Part shown: positions 45,126 to 52,586 of the stretch, piece by piece
How positions within the stretch are numbered: position 1 is the stretch's first letter
Layout: each line of letters opens with the position of its first letter
Assembly (NCBI GenBank): GCA_022644775.1
Contig: JALCHN010000001.1
Coordinates: 186,001-250,000 of the forward strand
Length of the DNA stretch: 64,000 nt
Direction of reading: 5' to 3'
Origin: Eggerthellaceae bacterium
GTDB lineage: Bacteria; Actinomycetota; Coriobacteriia; Coriobacteriales; Eggerthellaceae
Position numbers and translations under genes: made by a program
Notes under the pieces: model-generated
Told to the model about the DNA's origin: nothing
The model's input: only the letters and a program-made list of their open reading frames with translations
Database searches by the model: none

Positions 45126-48100
45126 TTTCCTGCCGCCTTTCGAACATGCCCGTCACCGATTGATCGATGAAAGCTGTTTGCTTGCCTGAACTCAATTCCT
45201 TACTGAAAGTTAACTGGATTTTCCCAGCAAATGAAGGGCCGTTAATCAACTTTAGATTGGCAACATTCTTCTGAGCATTTACTAGATTCAGAATTTCATG
45301 AATTATTTGCTGCTTGTCGCCTTCGCACAAGGAATAGAACGCATTAGCTCGTTCCACGATTCTCAACAGACCTTCCTGCCTTGTTGCATACGTGTGGAGG
45401 AAACGCAACAACACCTCGAACGCCTCGTCCAAAACGGATCCATATCCCGTAGGATCATCAGCTTCAATCGCTTCAGCCTCGGCAAGGCTAAAGCACGGCT
45501 CAATCGCGTTACGTACTTCCTTATTGCCGCGAATGTAGAAGCGCTCTCCGTCAATTTCTATCAGCTGGTCCTGAAGAATCTTCTTTCGCACAATCGATTC
45601 AAATGTAAGGCCCTCGTCTCTCGCAAGCTGCTCGGCATACCCCGACAGCGAGAGCTTGCCGCGCTTAATACGGGAAACAACAGAAACGGGAGCCCCCGCA
45701 TAACGCAGCACGCTTCCCTTGGGACCCGTTGCTTTGTACACGAAGAAATAGGCGTTCTTTAAACTCGAATAGCCTCCATACCGAGCGGGGTCAAGACCGC
45801 CCTTCAGGGGAATTGTCGGCTTAGTCCTCCCGCTTTTCGGTGAATAGATCGTCGCGTCCCAGAAAGGTCCCGTTTCCTCACTCGGCATCCGCGAGATGAA
45901 GCACTGGCGATAGTTCATGAACTTCTTGATGCGCGCAACTTCCGCATCTGCATCCCACGTATCGCGGAAAATCTCACCGGTCTCTTTACTGAATCCGGAC
46001 GTGAGGAAGCTCTGCACGATGAACGAAGCATCTTCGGGAAGGCGCTTGGTCTTTGCGTACCGCTCTGCCTGTTCGCGAATGTACTTTCGAATCACATGCT
46101 GAAGCGCCACCGGGTTATCGAACACGATGCTATGCCTCAGCTCGATGAAGCGGCCCATCTCTTCTGCAAGATACGCATCGTGCGCATGATGGAAGTCATT
46201 GGCGATACGGGATTTAACCAACCCACGACGTACGCGCAGCTGATGGGACAGGCTCGCCTTAATCGACCGCACGTTGGTTTCTGGATAACGTTCCTGCAGC
46301 ATCGTGCGCACGAACTTAACTACTTGGCTCGTTTCAACGATTTGCCGATTAATAAAGCCCTTCATCTGCGCGTTGGAAATAGTGCCGCGCATAAGATTGT
46401 TGAACTTTTTCCTTCCCATCAATCCAGCTTCGTATAGAGCCCGCCACGTGGGACTCATCTTTCTGCGAATTGATTCACTGAGCAATAGGGAGTCTGTTTT
46501 CCGCTGATTCTCTTCAGCTAGGACAAGCGCCTTGTTCTCGAAGCTATCGTCCTTCGTATAGGACTGCGGAATAATATGGTCCACTTGGTAGGTCGAAAGC
46601 TTCCTGATATCAAGCGGCGCACCAGAATAGAGCGATTTACCGTTCTGCATGAAGTAGAGAACGAGGCGTTCGTTATTGAATTCTGCAGACGACCGGCTCG
46701 CGAGCTCTTTCTTCACGCTTGCGTCCGCTTCGGCACCAAGTTTCTTCAGAGCTTCTTTTAAAGCGTCATAACGTTTTTTCGTTCGCTGGCCGCGCTTCTT
46801 TACGTCGTCGTCTCGCGTCGTTTCAATGTAAATGTTTGCCGGCGCGCATCCCGTAATCGAAACGATTTCATCAACGATTTTCAGCGCTTGGTTAACGCTC
46901 CTGCGCAGAGCGGGAGAACCGGGCATCTCATCAATGCCTAGCTCCCCATGGGATTCCAGCCATTCTTTGTTCGCTTGATCAATCGCTTTCTCAAACCCCA
47001 AATTTTCATCGCGAAGCACTTCCATGAGCACCATCGCTTGGCCGGGATGCACGTTGTTGGGGTCCCCTTCCTCGAGAATGTCCATAATGGACTTCGCGCC
47101 GTTATCAGTAGGAACCGTTATGCCGGTAAGGAGCCTCTTCGATAGACGACCCCACCCGGTAAAGCGCTTCTTGCATATCTGCTTAATTTGAGCGGGCGAC
47201 AGCACGTCCCCGTAATGACGTTGAATCTCTTCCTTCAAAATGTCGCGATCTTCGAAGAGTGTGTTCCACAGGATAAGGGTCTCGACCATGTCCAGCGTCT
47301 GGGCATCGAAATCTTCTGCACCGAGCACCTTTTTGAAGAAGAGGTACGAACCAGGCTTAGACTCGAACCCCGTCTCCCCTTGGCCACCCTTCACATGGGC
47401 ATGCAGCGCGATATTCTCGCTCCTAAGCCACTGCTCTACTTTCTTGTAAGATACCGACCCCCGCGTAAACAGCTCATCGAAGATGCGCACCCGAAGATCA
47501 TAGGAGAAACGATGCCAGTCATCGCCATCCTGAGTCCATCGCGCCCCGTTCAACTCGTTCAACACGCAGAACTTTTCGTACAGAAGCGAAGCGCGCGGCA
47601 GAACAGGCTCGCCCTGGAGATACGTGCACGTACCCGTCATGCGCTGAATGAACGCAGCCGCACTCGCATGCTTGTCGATGACCTCTTCCCAGTTCCACGG
47701 TCGAATGGGTACATTCTCTTTGCCAGGATTGCGCACGGACCAGGCAAATCTGGTCTGACCATTTGCAACTGCCGCGTTCTTCTGCGTCAAGGGCCCCACA
47801 TAATAGGGAATTCTGAATGTAACGAGAGACTCTATTTTCTTCTCGTGTTCTTTGAGGAAGGGATAATACCTGCCCTGGTTGGCGATGATCGCCTTCATCT
47901 CTTCAAGATGAAGCTGGAAGGGAATGCTGCCGTTATCGCTTGTTTTCAGGCGACGGAGGAACGTCTGGTCGTCGAAACGCGTCATCATCTTGACGTATCG
48001 TTCGTCCGATTCGGCACCCGTGCCCTTGAAGAGATTCTTCACTTGAGCTGCAAAGTCGTCGTAGGAAAGTTTGGTGGTGCCCAAATTGTAGAGCGTGTAG

Positions 48101-49218
48101 CCCTTGGCCTTCGATGGGTCATAGTCTTTCGATAAGGCGCCTTCATAGTGCGGCCCGCGGAAAAACTCGTCGTAACGAGCGGGCGCATACTGTCGGACCA
48201 GTCTTTTGAGCATGCGCAAATCTTTGCCGTATTGCTCGTATTCGTTGACCTTGCAGTACGAAATCGTACGCCCGTCGCCCCCTTTCAGGATGCCCTGAAG
48301 GACAAAGGAAGAGTACGCCGCCAGCAAAGAATCGAAGAGCTCGATGCCCTCATCGGGAACCGAGTTGCGAAATTCCTCGACGGCAGCATCGTTCGAGAGA
48401 TCGAAACTCGGATCGTCGGTCTCAAGGGCAAAGACCTTCTTCAAGTCGGCTTTATACCCGAGAACCGCACTAATGACCTGTTTCGCAATACGCTTATGGG
48501 CGGCATCTGTTTCGAGCCCGAGAAACGGAATCGCCTCATCACGCATGGTACCTCGGGATAACGATGCATTTTCCAGAACGGCACGCAGTTTTGCAGGCTT
48601 TGGCTCGCAAGCGCTTTCGGGGTCGATTTCAGCCATCCATTCAGCGAGAGCATTGCAAAGACGCTCCACCGATTCTTCCATGTTGGCGTTCTTCGCACTC
48701 AAGCGCTCGTTATCTTGATGCAGGAAATTCCCGCGCGTTTTCACGATGTTGTGGAGAGCTAGATATACCAGTCGCAAATCTGCTTGCTCGTCGGTCTCCA
48801 TGAGCCATACGCGAAGATGGTAGATTGTCGGGAACTTTTTATAGTAGTCGCGCTCGTTAAAGTTTTCGTCGTTGAACAGAGGCCAATGATACGCAGCGTA
48901 CTGTGGGTCGCGATCATCGGGCCACAGTTGAGACTGGCGAAGCCGGACGAAGAATTCCGGATCAACATCCGCCATCGGTTCCAAGAAAAACTCTTGCAAA
49001 AGGTCGAGACGTTGCCGACGTCTATCGTAGCGACGGCGCTGCCCTCGATGCACGCGTGCATCGGCTGCAGAGCCAGCGCTCGGGAACAGCCTGCTTCCCC
49101 AAGTCGGCTGTTTCTTGAAATGGTAGAGCTCCCCATTTTCGTCGGTGACGGCCCACCCCACCGAACCTGTGCCGAGGTCGAGACCGATGTTGTAGTTTTC
49201 CGCATGTCTCAGTTGCAT
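45115..49218 (-). CDS. cas9: Cas9 endonuclease (type II-A)
   Basis: The RNA-guided double-strand endonuclease; 1367 residues, almost the size of SpCas9. Nuclease residues are intact: RuvC Asp14 (YNIGLDLGTGSVGWAV), Glu799 (IYIETTRDD), Asp1014 (FHHAHDAYL), and HNH His881 with Asn904 (YQVDHIIPQSYTKDDSFENK). An Arg-rich bridge helix follows RuvC-I (VHRGQRRRYDRRRQRLDLLQ). The C-terminal end FIDQSVTGMFERRQEIGL aligns with the end of SpCas9. The two PAM-reading Arg (R1333/R1335 in SpCas9) do not appear conserved, so the PAM may differ. The ATG at 49218 has only a weak GGGAC box upstream. GC is lower than in flanking housekeeping genes. Confidence 0.98.
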   Translation of the reverse strand: MQLRHAENYNIGLDLGTGSVGWAVTDENGELYHFKKQPTWGSRLFPSAGSAADARVHRGQRRRYDRRRQRLDLLQEFFLEPMADVDPEFFVRLRQSQLWPDDRDPQYAAYHWPLFNDENFNERDYYKKFPTIYHLRVWLMETDEQADLRLVYLALHNIVKTRGNFLHQDNERLSAKNANMEESVERLCNALAEWMAEIDPESACEPKPAKLRAVLENASLSRGTMRDEAIPFLGLETDAAHKRIAKQVISAVLGYKADLKKVFALETDDPSFDLSNDAAVEEFRNSVPDEGIELFDSLLAAYSSFVLQGILKGGDGRTISYCKVNEYEQYGKDLRMLKRLVRQYAPARYDEFFRGPHYEGALSKDYDPSKAKGYTLYNLGTTKLSYDDFAAQVKNLFKGTGAESDERYVKMMTRFDDQTFLRRLKTSDNGSIPFQLHLEEMKAIIANQGRYYPFLKEHEKKIESLVTFRIPYYVGPLTQKNAAVANGQTRFAWSVRNPGKENVPIRPWNWEEVIDKHASAAAFIQRMTGTCTYLQGEPVLPRASLLYEKFCVLNELNGARWTQDGDDWHRFSYDLRVRIFDELFTRGSVSYKKVEQWLRSENIALHAHVKGGQGETGFESKPGSYLFFKKVLGAEDFDAQTLDMVETLILWNTLFEDRDILKEEIQRHYGDVLSPAQIKQICKKRFTGWGRLSKRLLTGITVPTDNGAKSIMDILEEGDPNNVHPGQAMVLMEVLRDENLGFEKAIDQANKEWLESHGELGIDEMPGSPALRRSVNQALKIVDEIVSITGCAPANIYIETTRDDDVKKRGQRTKKRYDALKEALKKLGAEADASVKKELASRSSAEFNNERLVLYFMQNGKSLYSGAPLDIRKLSTYQVDHIIPQSYTKDDSFENKALVLAEENQRKTDSLLLSESIRRKMSPTWRALYEAGLMGRKKFNNLMRGTISNAQMKGFINRQIVETSQVVKFVRTMLQERYPETNVRSIKASLSHQLRVRRGLVKSRIANDFHHAHDAYLAEEMGRFIELRHSIVFDNPVALQHVIRKYIREQAERYAKTKRLPEDASFIVQSFLTSGFSKETGEIFRDTWDADAEVARIKKFMNYRQCFISRMPSEETGPFWDATIYSPKSGRTKPTIPLKGGLDPARYGGYSSLKNAYFFVYKATGPKGSVLRYAGAPVSVVSRIKRGKLSLSGYAEQLARDEGLTFESIVRKKILQDQLIEIDGERFYIRGNKEVRNAIEPCFSLAEAEAIEADDPTGYGSVLDEAFEVLLRFLHTYATRQEGLLRIVERANAFYSLCEGDKQQIIHEILNLVNAQKNVANLKLINGPSFAGKIQLTFSKELSSGKQTAFIDQSVTGMFERRQEIGL

Positions 49219-49247
49219 TGAATCGTCCCATCCATCCGTGCTACACT
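49218..49247 (+). promoter_or_regulatory. Predicted tracrRNA promoter
   Basis: TTGAAT (49218-49223) and TACACT (49242-49247) are 18 nt apart. The -35 box overlaps the cas9 start codon on the opposite strand. Predicted transcription start is around 49254. Confidence 0.6.
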
Positions 49248-49253
49248 GACACT

Positions 49254-49345
49254 GTCTTGATACCAGTCAGGACAACACTGCGAGTCAAAATAACGGCTTA
49301 GCCTTGAATGTCCGATTACGGACGCCACGTAGGTGGCAATTTTTT
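49254..49345 (+). ncRNA. tracrRNA
   Basis: The anti-repeat TTGATACCAGTCAGGACAAC with the following ACTGCGAGTCAAAAT pairs with the minus-strand repeat. The lower stem is GUUUUG:CAAAAU, the bulge GA/GAGU, and the upper stem GCAGUG:CACUGC, the same geometry as SpCas9 guide RNA. After a nexus-like segment (AACGGCTTAGCC) come two hairpins, GTCCG-ATTA-CGGAC (49310-49323) and GCCAC-GTAG-GTGGC (49324-49337), then a T-run (49340-49345). It is divergent from cas9, with a second terminator downstream. Confidence 0.93.
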
Positions 49346-49353
49346 GACTTGCC

Positions 49354-49377
49354 AAAGAGCCCTTCGGGGCTCTTTTT
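49354..49377 (+). terminator. Strong intrinsic terminator after tracrRNA
   Basis: AAAGAGCCC and GGGCTCTTTTT enclose a TTCG tetraloop. It backs up the tracrRNA's own terminal hairpin; read-through from tracrRNA ends here. Confidence 0.85.
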
Positions 49378-49518
49378 CTTTGCCCTTCCCTTGCACCAAT
49401 TCTAGCTAATCTTTGCTGTCACCTGCGCATTTGGAGCAGGTCGTAGCATTTTGCCAGGCGACTGGCGTACTACGCGAAACAGAAAAGCTATTAGCGTTCA
49501 GTATGCACCATTTTCGGC

Positions 49519-49563
49519 TTTTACGTGTTCCATTATTGCGTTGTGTTAGACCACTTTGGATAA
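49519..49563 (+). repeat. Left terminal inverted repeat
   Basis: About 45 bp with scattered mismatches against the right end. The core TGCGTTGTGTTAGACC is identical in both ends. Confidence 0.8.
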
Positions 49564-49636
49564 GTGTCCTGCACGCAGTACACGCGACGGGGCCCCGGTT
49601 GCGACAATTCCATCATCAGGAGAGATGGAGGTTGCA

Positions 49637-50719
49637 ATGGAAGACGTGCTCACCCAGCTGACGAGGCAGTTCCTCCCGCAGATGACGGCTGCCGAGAAGA
49701 GCAGGGTCCTGAGATCGCTCAAGGCGCTGATAGACGCGGAGCTTTTCGAACTCGCGGCAAGCGAGGGGGCGGAAGACGATCCCGACAGAGCCTGCCCCTG
49801 GTGCGGCTCCCCGCATTACGTGAAGAGGGGGCGAGACGGGCGCGGCCGTCAGCGGTTCCTCTGCCGAGGGTGCGCCAGGACCTTCACCGACGCCACCATG
49901 CGCATCTTCTCCACCACCAAGCTCGACAGGTCGGCCTGGATGAGGTTCGCGGAGTGCCACGTGGACATGCTCCCGCTGCGCGAGTCGGCGGAAAAGTGCG
50001 GCGTGTGCCTCAAGACGGCGTTCTTCATGCGCCACAGGCTGCTCGAGGCCATGGCCAAGCGCATGCCCGCCTTCCGCGTGGAGGCCGGCGGCGGGGCCGA
50101 GCTCGACGAGTGCTTCTTCAGGGAGAGCTTCAAGGGAAACCGCTCCAGGTCGGAGTCCGGCATGCCCAGGAAGCCCCGCACAAGGTCGCAGGGAACCGAC
50201 GGGCACGAGAAGATATGCGTGCTCACCGGCATCAACGACGCCGGCGACATCTTCTACGAGATCGCGGGGAGGGGCGGCCTCGACGAGGCGGCAGCCAGGG
50301 AGCTGCTCGCCGACAAGCTCGCGGTCGGCGCGATAATCTCGACGGACCGTGCGCACGTGTACCGCCGCGTCCTGCCCGCCCTCGGCGTCGGCGCGCACAT
50401 CGCCAGCAAGAGGGAGGAGCACGCCATCAACAGGGTGAACAGCCTCCACTCCCAGATGAGGCACTTCATCGGCAGGTTCCGGGGTGTCTCCACGAGACGC
50501 CTCGAGAACTACCTCGCCTGGTTCAAGTGGACATGGTGCTTCAAGGTCCGCAGGAGCGCGGACGAGCTCGCCGAGCTCATAGTGAGGCAGGCAGCCCGCG
50601 GCACGTACGAGAAGACCTGGCGCCAGTACAAGGTGACCCCCTATCCGTTCTACGAGTACTGGATCAAGCAGGCGAAATGGGACTCGCGTGCGCGGAGGGC
50701 CATATACGGCGTGGCGTGA
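49637..50719 (+). CDS. IS1595-family (ISXO2-like) transposase
   Basis: A 360-residue transposase. The N-terminal zinc ribbon has Cys53/56 and Cys76/79 (CPWCGSPH and CRGCARTF). The DDE/N-type core follows: Asp157 (GAELDECFFRESFKG), Asp237 (IISTDRAHVY) and probably Asn268 (INRVNSLHSQM), with a basic FIGRFRGVSTRRLENYLAWF helix. GGAGG is 5 nt before the ATG at 49637; an upstream ATG at 49625 lacks one. Coding is intact, so the element may be active. Its GC is high, unlike the passenger gene. Confidence 0.93.
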   Translation: MEDVLTQLTRQFLPQMTAAEKSRVLRSLKALIDAELFELAASEGAEDDPDRACPWCGSPHYVKRGRDGRGRQRFLCRGCARTFTDATMRIFSTTKLDRSAWMRFAECHVDMLPLRESAEKCGVCLKTAFFMRHRLLEAMAKRMPAFRVEAGGGAELDECFFRESFKGNRSRSESGMPRKPRTRSQGTDGHEKICVLTGINDAGDIFYEIAGRGGLDEAAARELLADKLAVGAIISTDRAHVYRRVLPALGVGAHIASKREEHAINRVNSLHSQMRHFIGRFRGVSTRRLENYLAWFKWTWCFKVRRSADELAELIVRQAARGTYEKTWRQYKVTPYPFYEYWIKQAKWDSRARRAIYGVA

Positions 50720-50790
50720 TGTCCAGGGCGGTCTGGCGCAGCGCATCTGCGGCAAGCGCTGAAGTCGTGCCCCGATGCAAATAGCAACAG

Positions 50791-51285
50791 CTAGCGATAT
50801 TCTTCGGGAACGTCGAAACCGTACTCACGGCATAGGAGCATGACATCGTGGGCGTCGTGCTCGTCATGCTGATAGCCCAAGTGAAACAACAGCTGGCTTT
50901 CGGGGTCGATGCACGACACCTCCACCTCGCCGATGCGCCCCCTCCCCGAAAAGACCTCCCCGGGAAAACGATCTCCCTGATACAGAATATCGCCATTCTC
51001 GGCGAAATCGAAGCAATGCAGGTCGACGATGCGCCCCGCCTCGTCTTGCCACACCGTGTGATCTTCGGTGGTGAAAGATGCAGCCACCTCGGAAAACCCC
51101 TCATCAGCAATTAGATCCACGAACCTTTGGTAATCCCCGCGCTGAACGAACAGGTCGATGTCGTTATGAGCCCTGGTCTCACGCCCGACAAGCGCATCGA
51201 CGCCCCAGCCGCCATCAAGGTATACGCCAATGCCCGCACCTGCGGAAAGGCCGATTATCCAACACGCATCATCCTTGGTGACCAT
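50791..51285 (-). CDS. Lincosamide nucleotidyltransferase-like protein (Lnu(A)/Lnu(C) type)
   Basis: Lnu enzymes inactivate lincomycin and clindamycin by adenylylation. The 164-residue product matches the family length. It shows the nucleotidyltransferase fold: VYLDGGWGVDALVGRETRAH followed by NDIDLFVQ supplies the metal-binding Asp pair (residues 42 and 44). IVDLHCFDFAENGDILYQ and CIDPESQLLFHLGYQ are the later conserved blocks. AAGGAG is 7 nt from the ATG. It is a cargo gene inside the IS1595 element, convergent with the transposase. GC is lower than in the transposase, suggesting separate origin. Resistance itself is untested. Confidence 0.82.
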   Translation of the reverse strand: MVTKDDACWIIGLSAGAGIGVYLDGGWGVDALVGRETRAHNDIDLFVQRGDYQRFVDLIADEGFSEVAASFTTEDHTVWQDEAGRIVDLHCFDFAENGDILYQGDRFPGEVFSGRGRIGEVEVSCIDPESQLLFHLGYQHDEHDAHDVMLLCREYGFDVPEEYR

Positions 51286-51325
51286 AGGAGCTCCTTCGCT
51301 TTCGCCTGCTATCTAAGCAAGAAAG

Positions 51326-51331
51326 ATTATA
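51326..51331 (-). promoter_or_regulatory. -10 box for the lnu-like gene
   Basis: A perfect TATAAT on the minus strand lies 40 nt before the ATG. The -35 would fall in or beside the right terminal repeat (TTTGGA, about 15 nt away). Confidence 0.45.
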
Positions 51332-51346
51332 GGAAAAGTCCCAGTA

Positions 51347-51388
51347 TCCAAAGCGGTCTAACACAACGCATTATTGGGACACGTAAAA
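51347..51388 (-). repeat. Right terminal inverted repeat
   Basis: Complement of the left end with few mismatches. It contains TCTAACACAACGCATTATTG. Confidence 0.8.
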
Positions 51389-51956
51389 TCTTGTAGAAGC
51401 ATAAGATGGATAGTTTGTCTCGAAAATTCCGTGCAATGGAGCAGCATGCAACAGTTTGAGATTCAGCTATCCCGTATGCATGCCTACTGTCAAGACGAAC
51501 TTGCATAAAGGAACCTCGTCTGTGTCAAGGGAACTGTCCTGGCACTGCTCATCCTGCAAGGAAATTGCGGGCCGAACTGAAAACAGAGATTCGAAAACTC
51601 GTTTCGCAGGGTTGTTGCACGCGAAATCTGGCGGGACCGTGCGCGTTGAGCGGAATCGTGCAAGGACCGTGCGAAACGAGCGGAAATCCCCTGTTCGGCC
51701 TGCATATTCCGTGCACTTTGAGCAGATGGCCCCGGTTTCGGGGCTCTCTCTCGAAATCGTGTGCAGCGGGCATGCGAAACGAGCAAGAAACTGCAGCAGC
51801 CGTGCGAAACGAGCAGCCGATTGCAACGATCGTGCATTACGAGCGTGCGAACTGCGGCAGCCCTGCGAAACGAGCAGCGACCGCGCAACAACCCTGCGAA
51901 AAGAGCAGCGACCGCGACGCACGTGCAAAATGAAAAAGGGGGCGCACGGGCCCCCT
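51389..51956. repeat. Gene-free field of degenerate ~30-bp repeats
   Basis: No credible gene is seen in this stretch. It contains at least ten copies of a motif close to CCGTGCGAAACGAGCAG, at about 51429, 51636, 51666, 51709, 51771, 51800, 51831, 51861, 51892 and 51921. From 51771 onward they recur every 29-32 nt. Related copies lie left of the IS element (49423-49439 and 49471-49487), so the element appears to have inserted into the field. A small GGGGGC/GCCCCC hairpin at 51938-51955 closes it. Confidence 0.6.
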
Positions 51957-51997
51957 AGCGAGTCAAAGAGATGTGACCCCTTTGACTCATTTGCGCT
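51957..51997. repeat. GAGTCAAAG palindrome, copy 3
   Basis: GAGTCAAAG (51960-51968) and CTTTGACTC (51980-51988) form the arms, extended outward by AGC and GCT. It overlaps the moaC stop codon and may be the operon's terminator hairpin. Confidence 0.75.
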
Positions 51998-52490
51998 CCC
52001 ACAGGCCGGTCTTGCCGCCGTCCTTCTTCAGCAGGCGAACCTCGCCGATTTCCATGCCGCGGTCGACCGCCTTGCACATGTCGTAGATCGTCAAACACGC
52101 CACGCTCGCCGCGGTGAGCGCCTCCATTTCAATACCGGTCTTGCCCGTCACGCCGAAGGTCGTCGTCACGTGAATGCCGCACTTCCCGTCCGCGCGCTCC
52201 CCTTCGTACACCGGCTCGCATTCCACCTTCGACTTGGTGATGAGCAGCGGATGGCACATGGGGATGATCGAGCTCGTCTGCTTGCCCGCCATGATGCCGG
52301 CCACGCGCGCGCAGGCGAGCACGTCGCCCTTGGCCGCCTTGCCCTCCACGATGAGCGCGAGCGTTTCGGGATGCATGGCGATGAAGCCTTCGGCTACCGC
52401 GATGCGCTCGGTGTCGGGCTTATAGCCCACATCGACCATGCGCACCTGGCCTTTGGAATCGATATGCGTCAACTGCTTTTCGTCGGACAT
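51987..52490 (-). CDS. moaC: Cyclic pyranopterin monophosphate synthase (MoaC)
   Basis: Second step of molybdenum cofactor synthesis, after MoaA, giving cPMP. The 167 residues contain [20 protein letters not shown] and the signature [19 protein letters not shown] (as [12 protein letters not shown] here). [28 protein letters not shown] is the catalytic Lys/Asp block. Length fits (about 160). It is the last gene of mod-moa, 96 nt after moaA. Confidence 0.96.
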   Translation of the reverse strand: MSDEKQLTHIDSKGQVRMVDVGYKPDTERIAVAEGFIAMHPETLALIVEGKAAKGDVLACARVAGIMAGKQTSSIIPMCHPLLITKSKVECEPVYEGERADGKCGIHVTTTFGVTGKTGIEMEALTAASVACLTIYDMCKAVDRGMEIGEVRLLKKDGGKTGLWERK

Positions 52491-52586
52491 TGCCGTTCCT
52501 TCCCACTGGTGCCGTTCCGCTTGATTCGCCCGCCTCGCCTGCCGCGCGCCCGCCTGGGCGCACGGCCGCGCCGGCCATGTGCCGCG

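Larger units (their letters stand above)
49519..51388 (+). mobile_element. IS1595-family transposable element with lnu-like passenger gene
   Basis: The element is bounded by long imperfect terminal inverted repeats. It carries a transposase (plus strand) and a convergent lincosamide nucleotidyltransferase-like gene (minus strand). The left end is 49519 (TTTTACGTGTTCCATTATTG) and the right end 51388. The inner parts share GCGTTGTGTTAGACC followed by CTTTGGATA. No convincing 8-bp direct target duplication was found: the flanks just inside the ends are inverted rather than direct copies. The element sits in a field of degenerate repeats present on both sides. Confidence 0.85.

Noticed and set aside
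49520-51387. 8-bp target-site duplication TTTACGTG / CACGTAAA of the IS element
   Set aside because: The two octamers are inverted complements, hence part of the terminal repeats, not a direct duplication. No other direct repeat was found at the ends.
51467-51928. Minus-strand frames of 133-153 codons in the repeat field
   Set aside because: Their Cys/Arg/Ser-rich sequence follows from the degenerate DNA repeats. No RBS, no homology that I recognise.
51389-51956. A second CRISPR array in the ~30-bp repeat field
   Set aside because: The conserved core is only about 16 bp, copies differ from each other, and there is no clear repeat/spacer boundary or leader.
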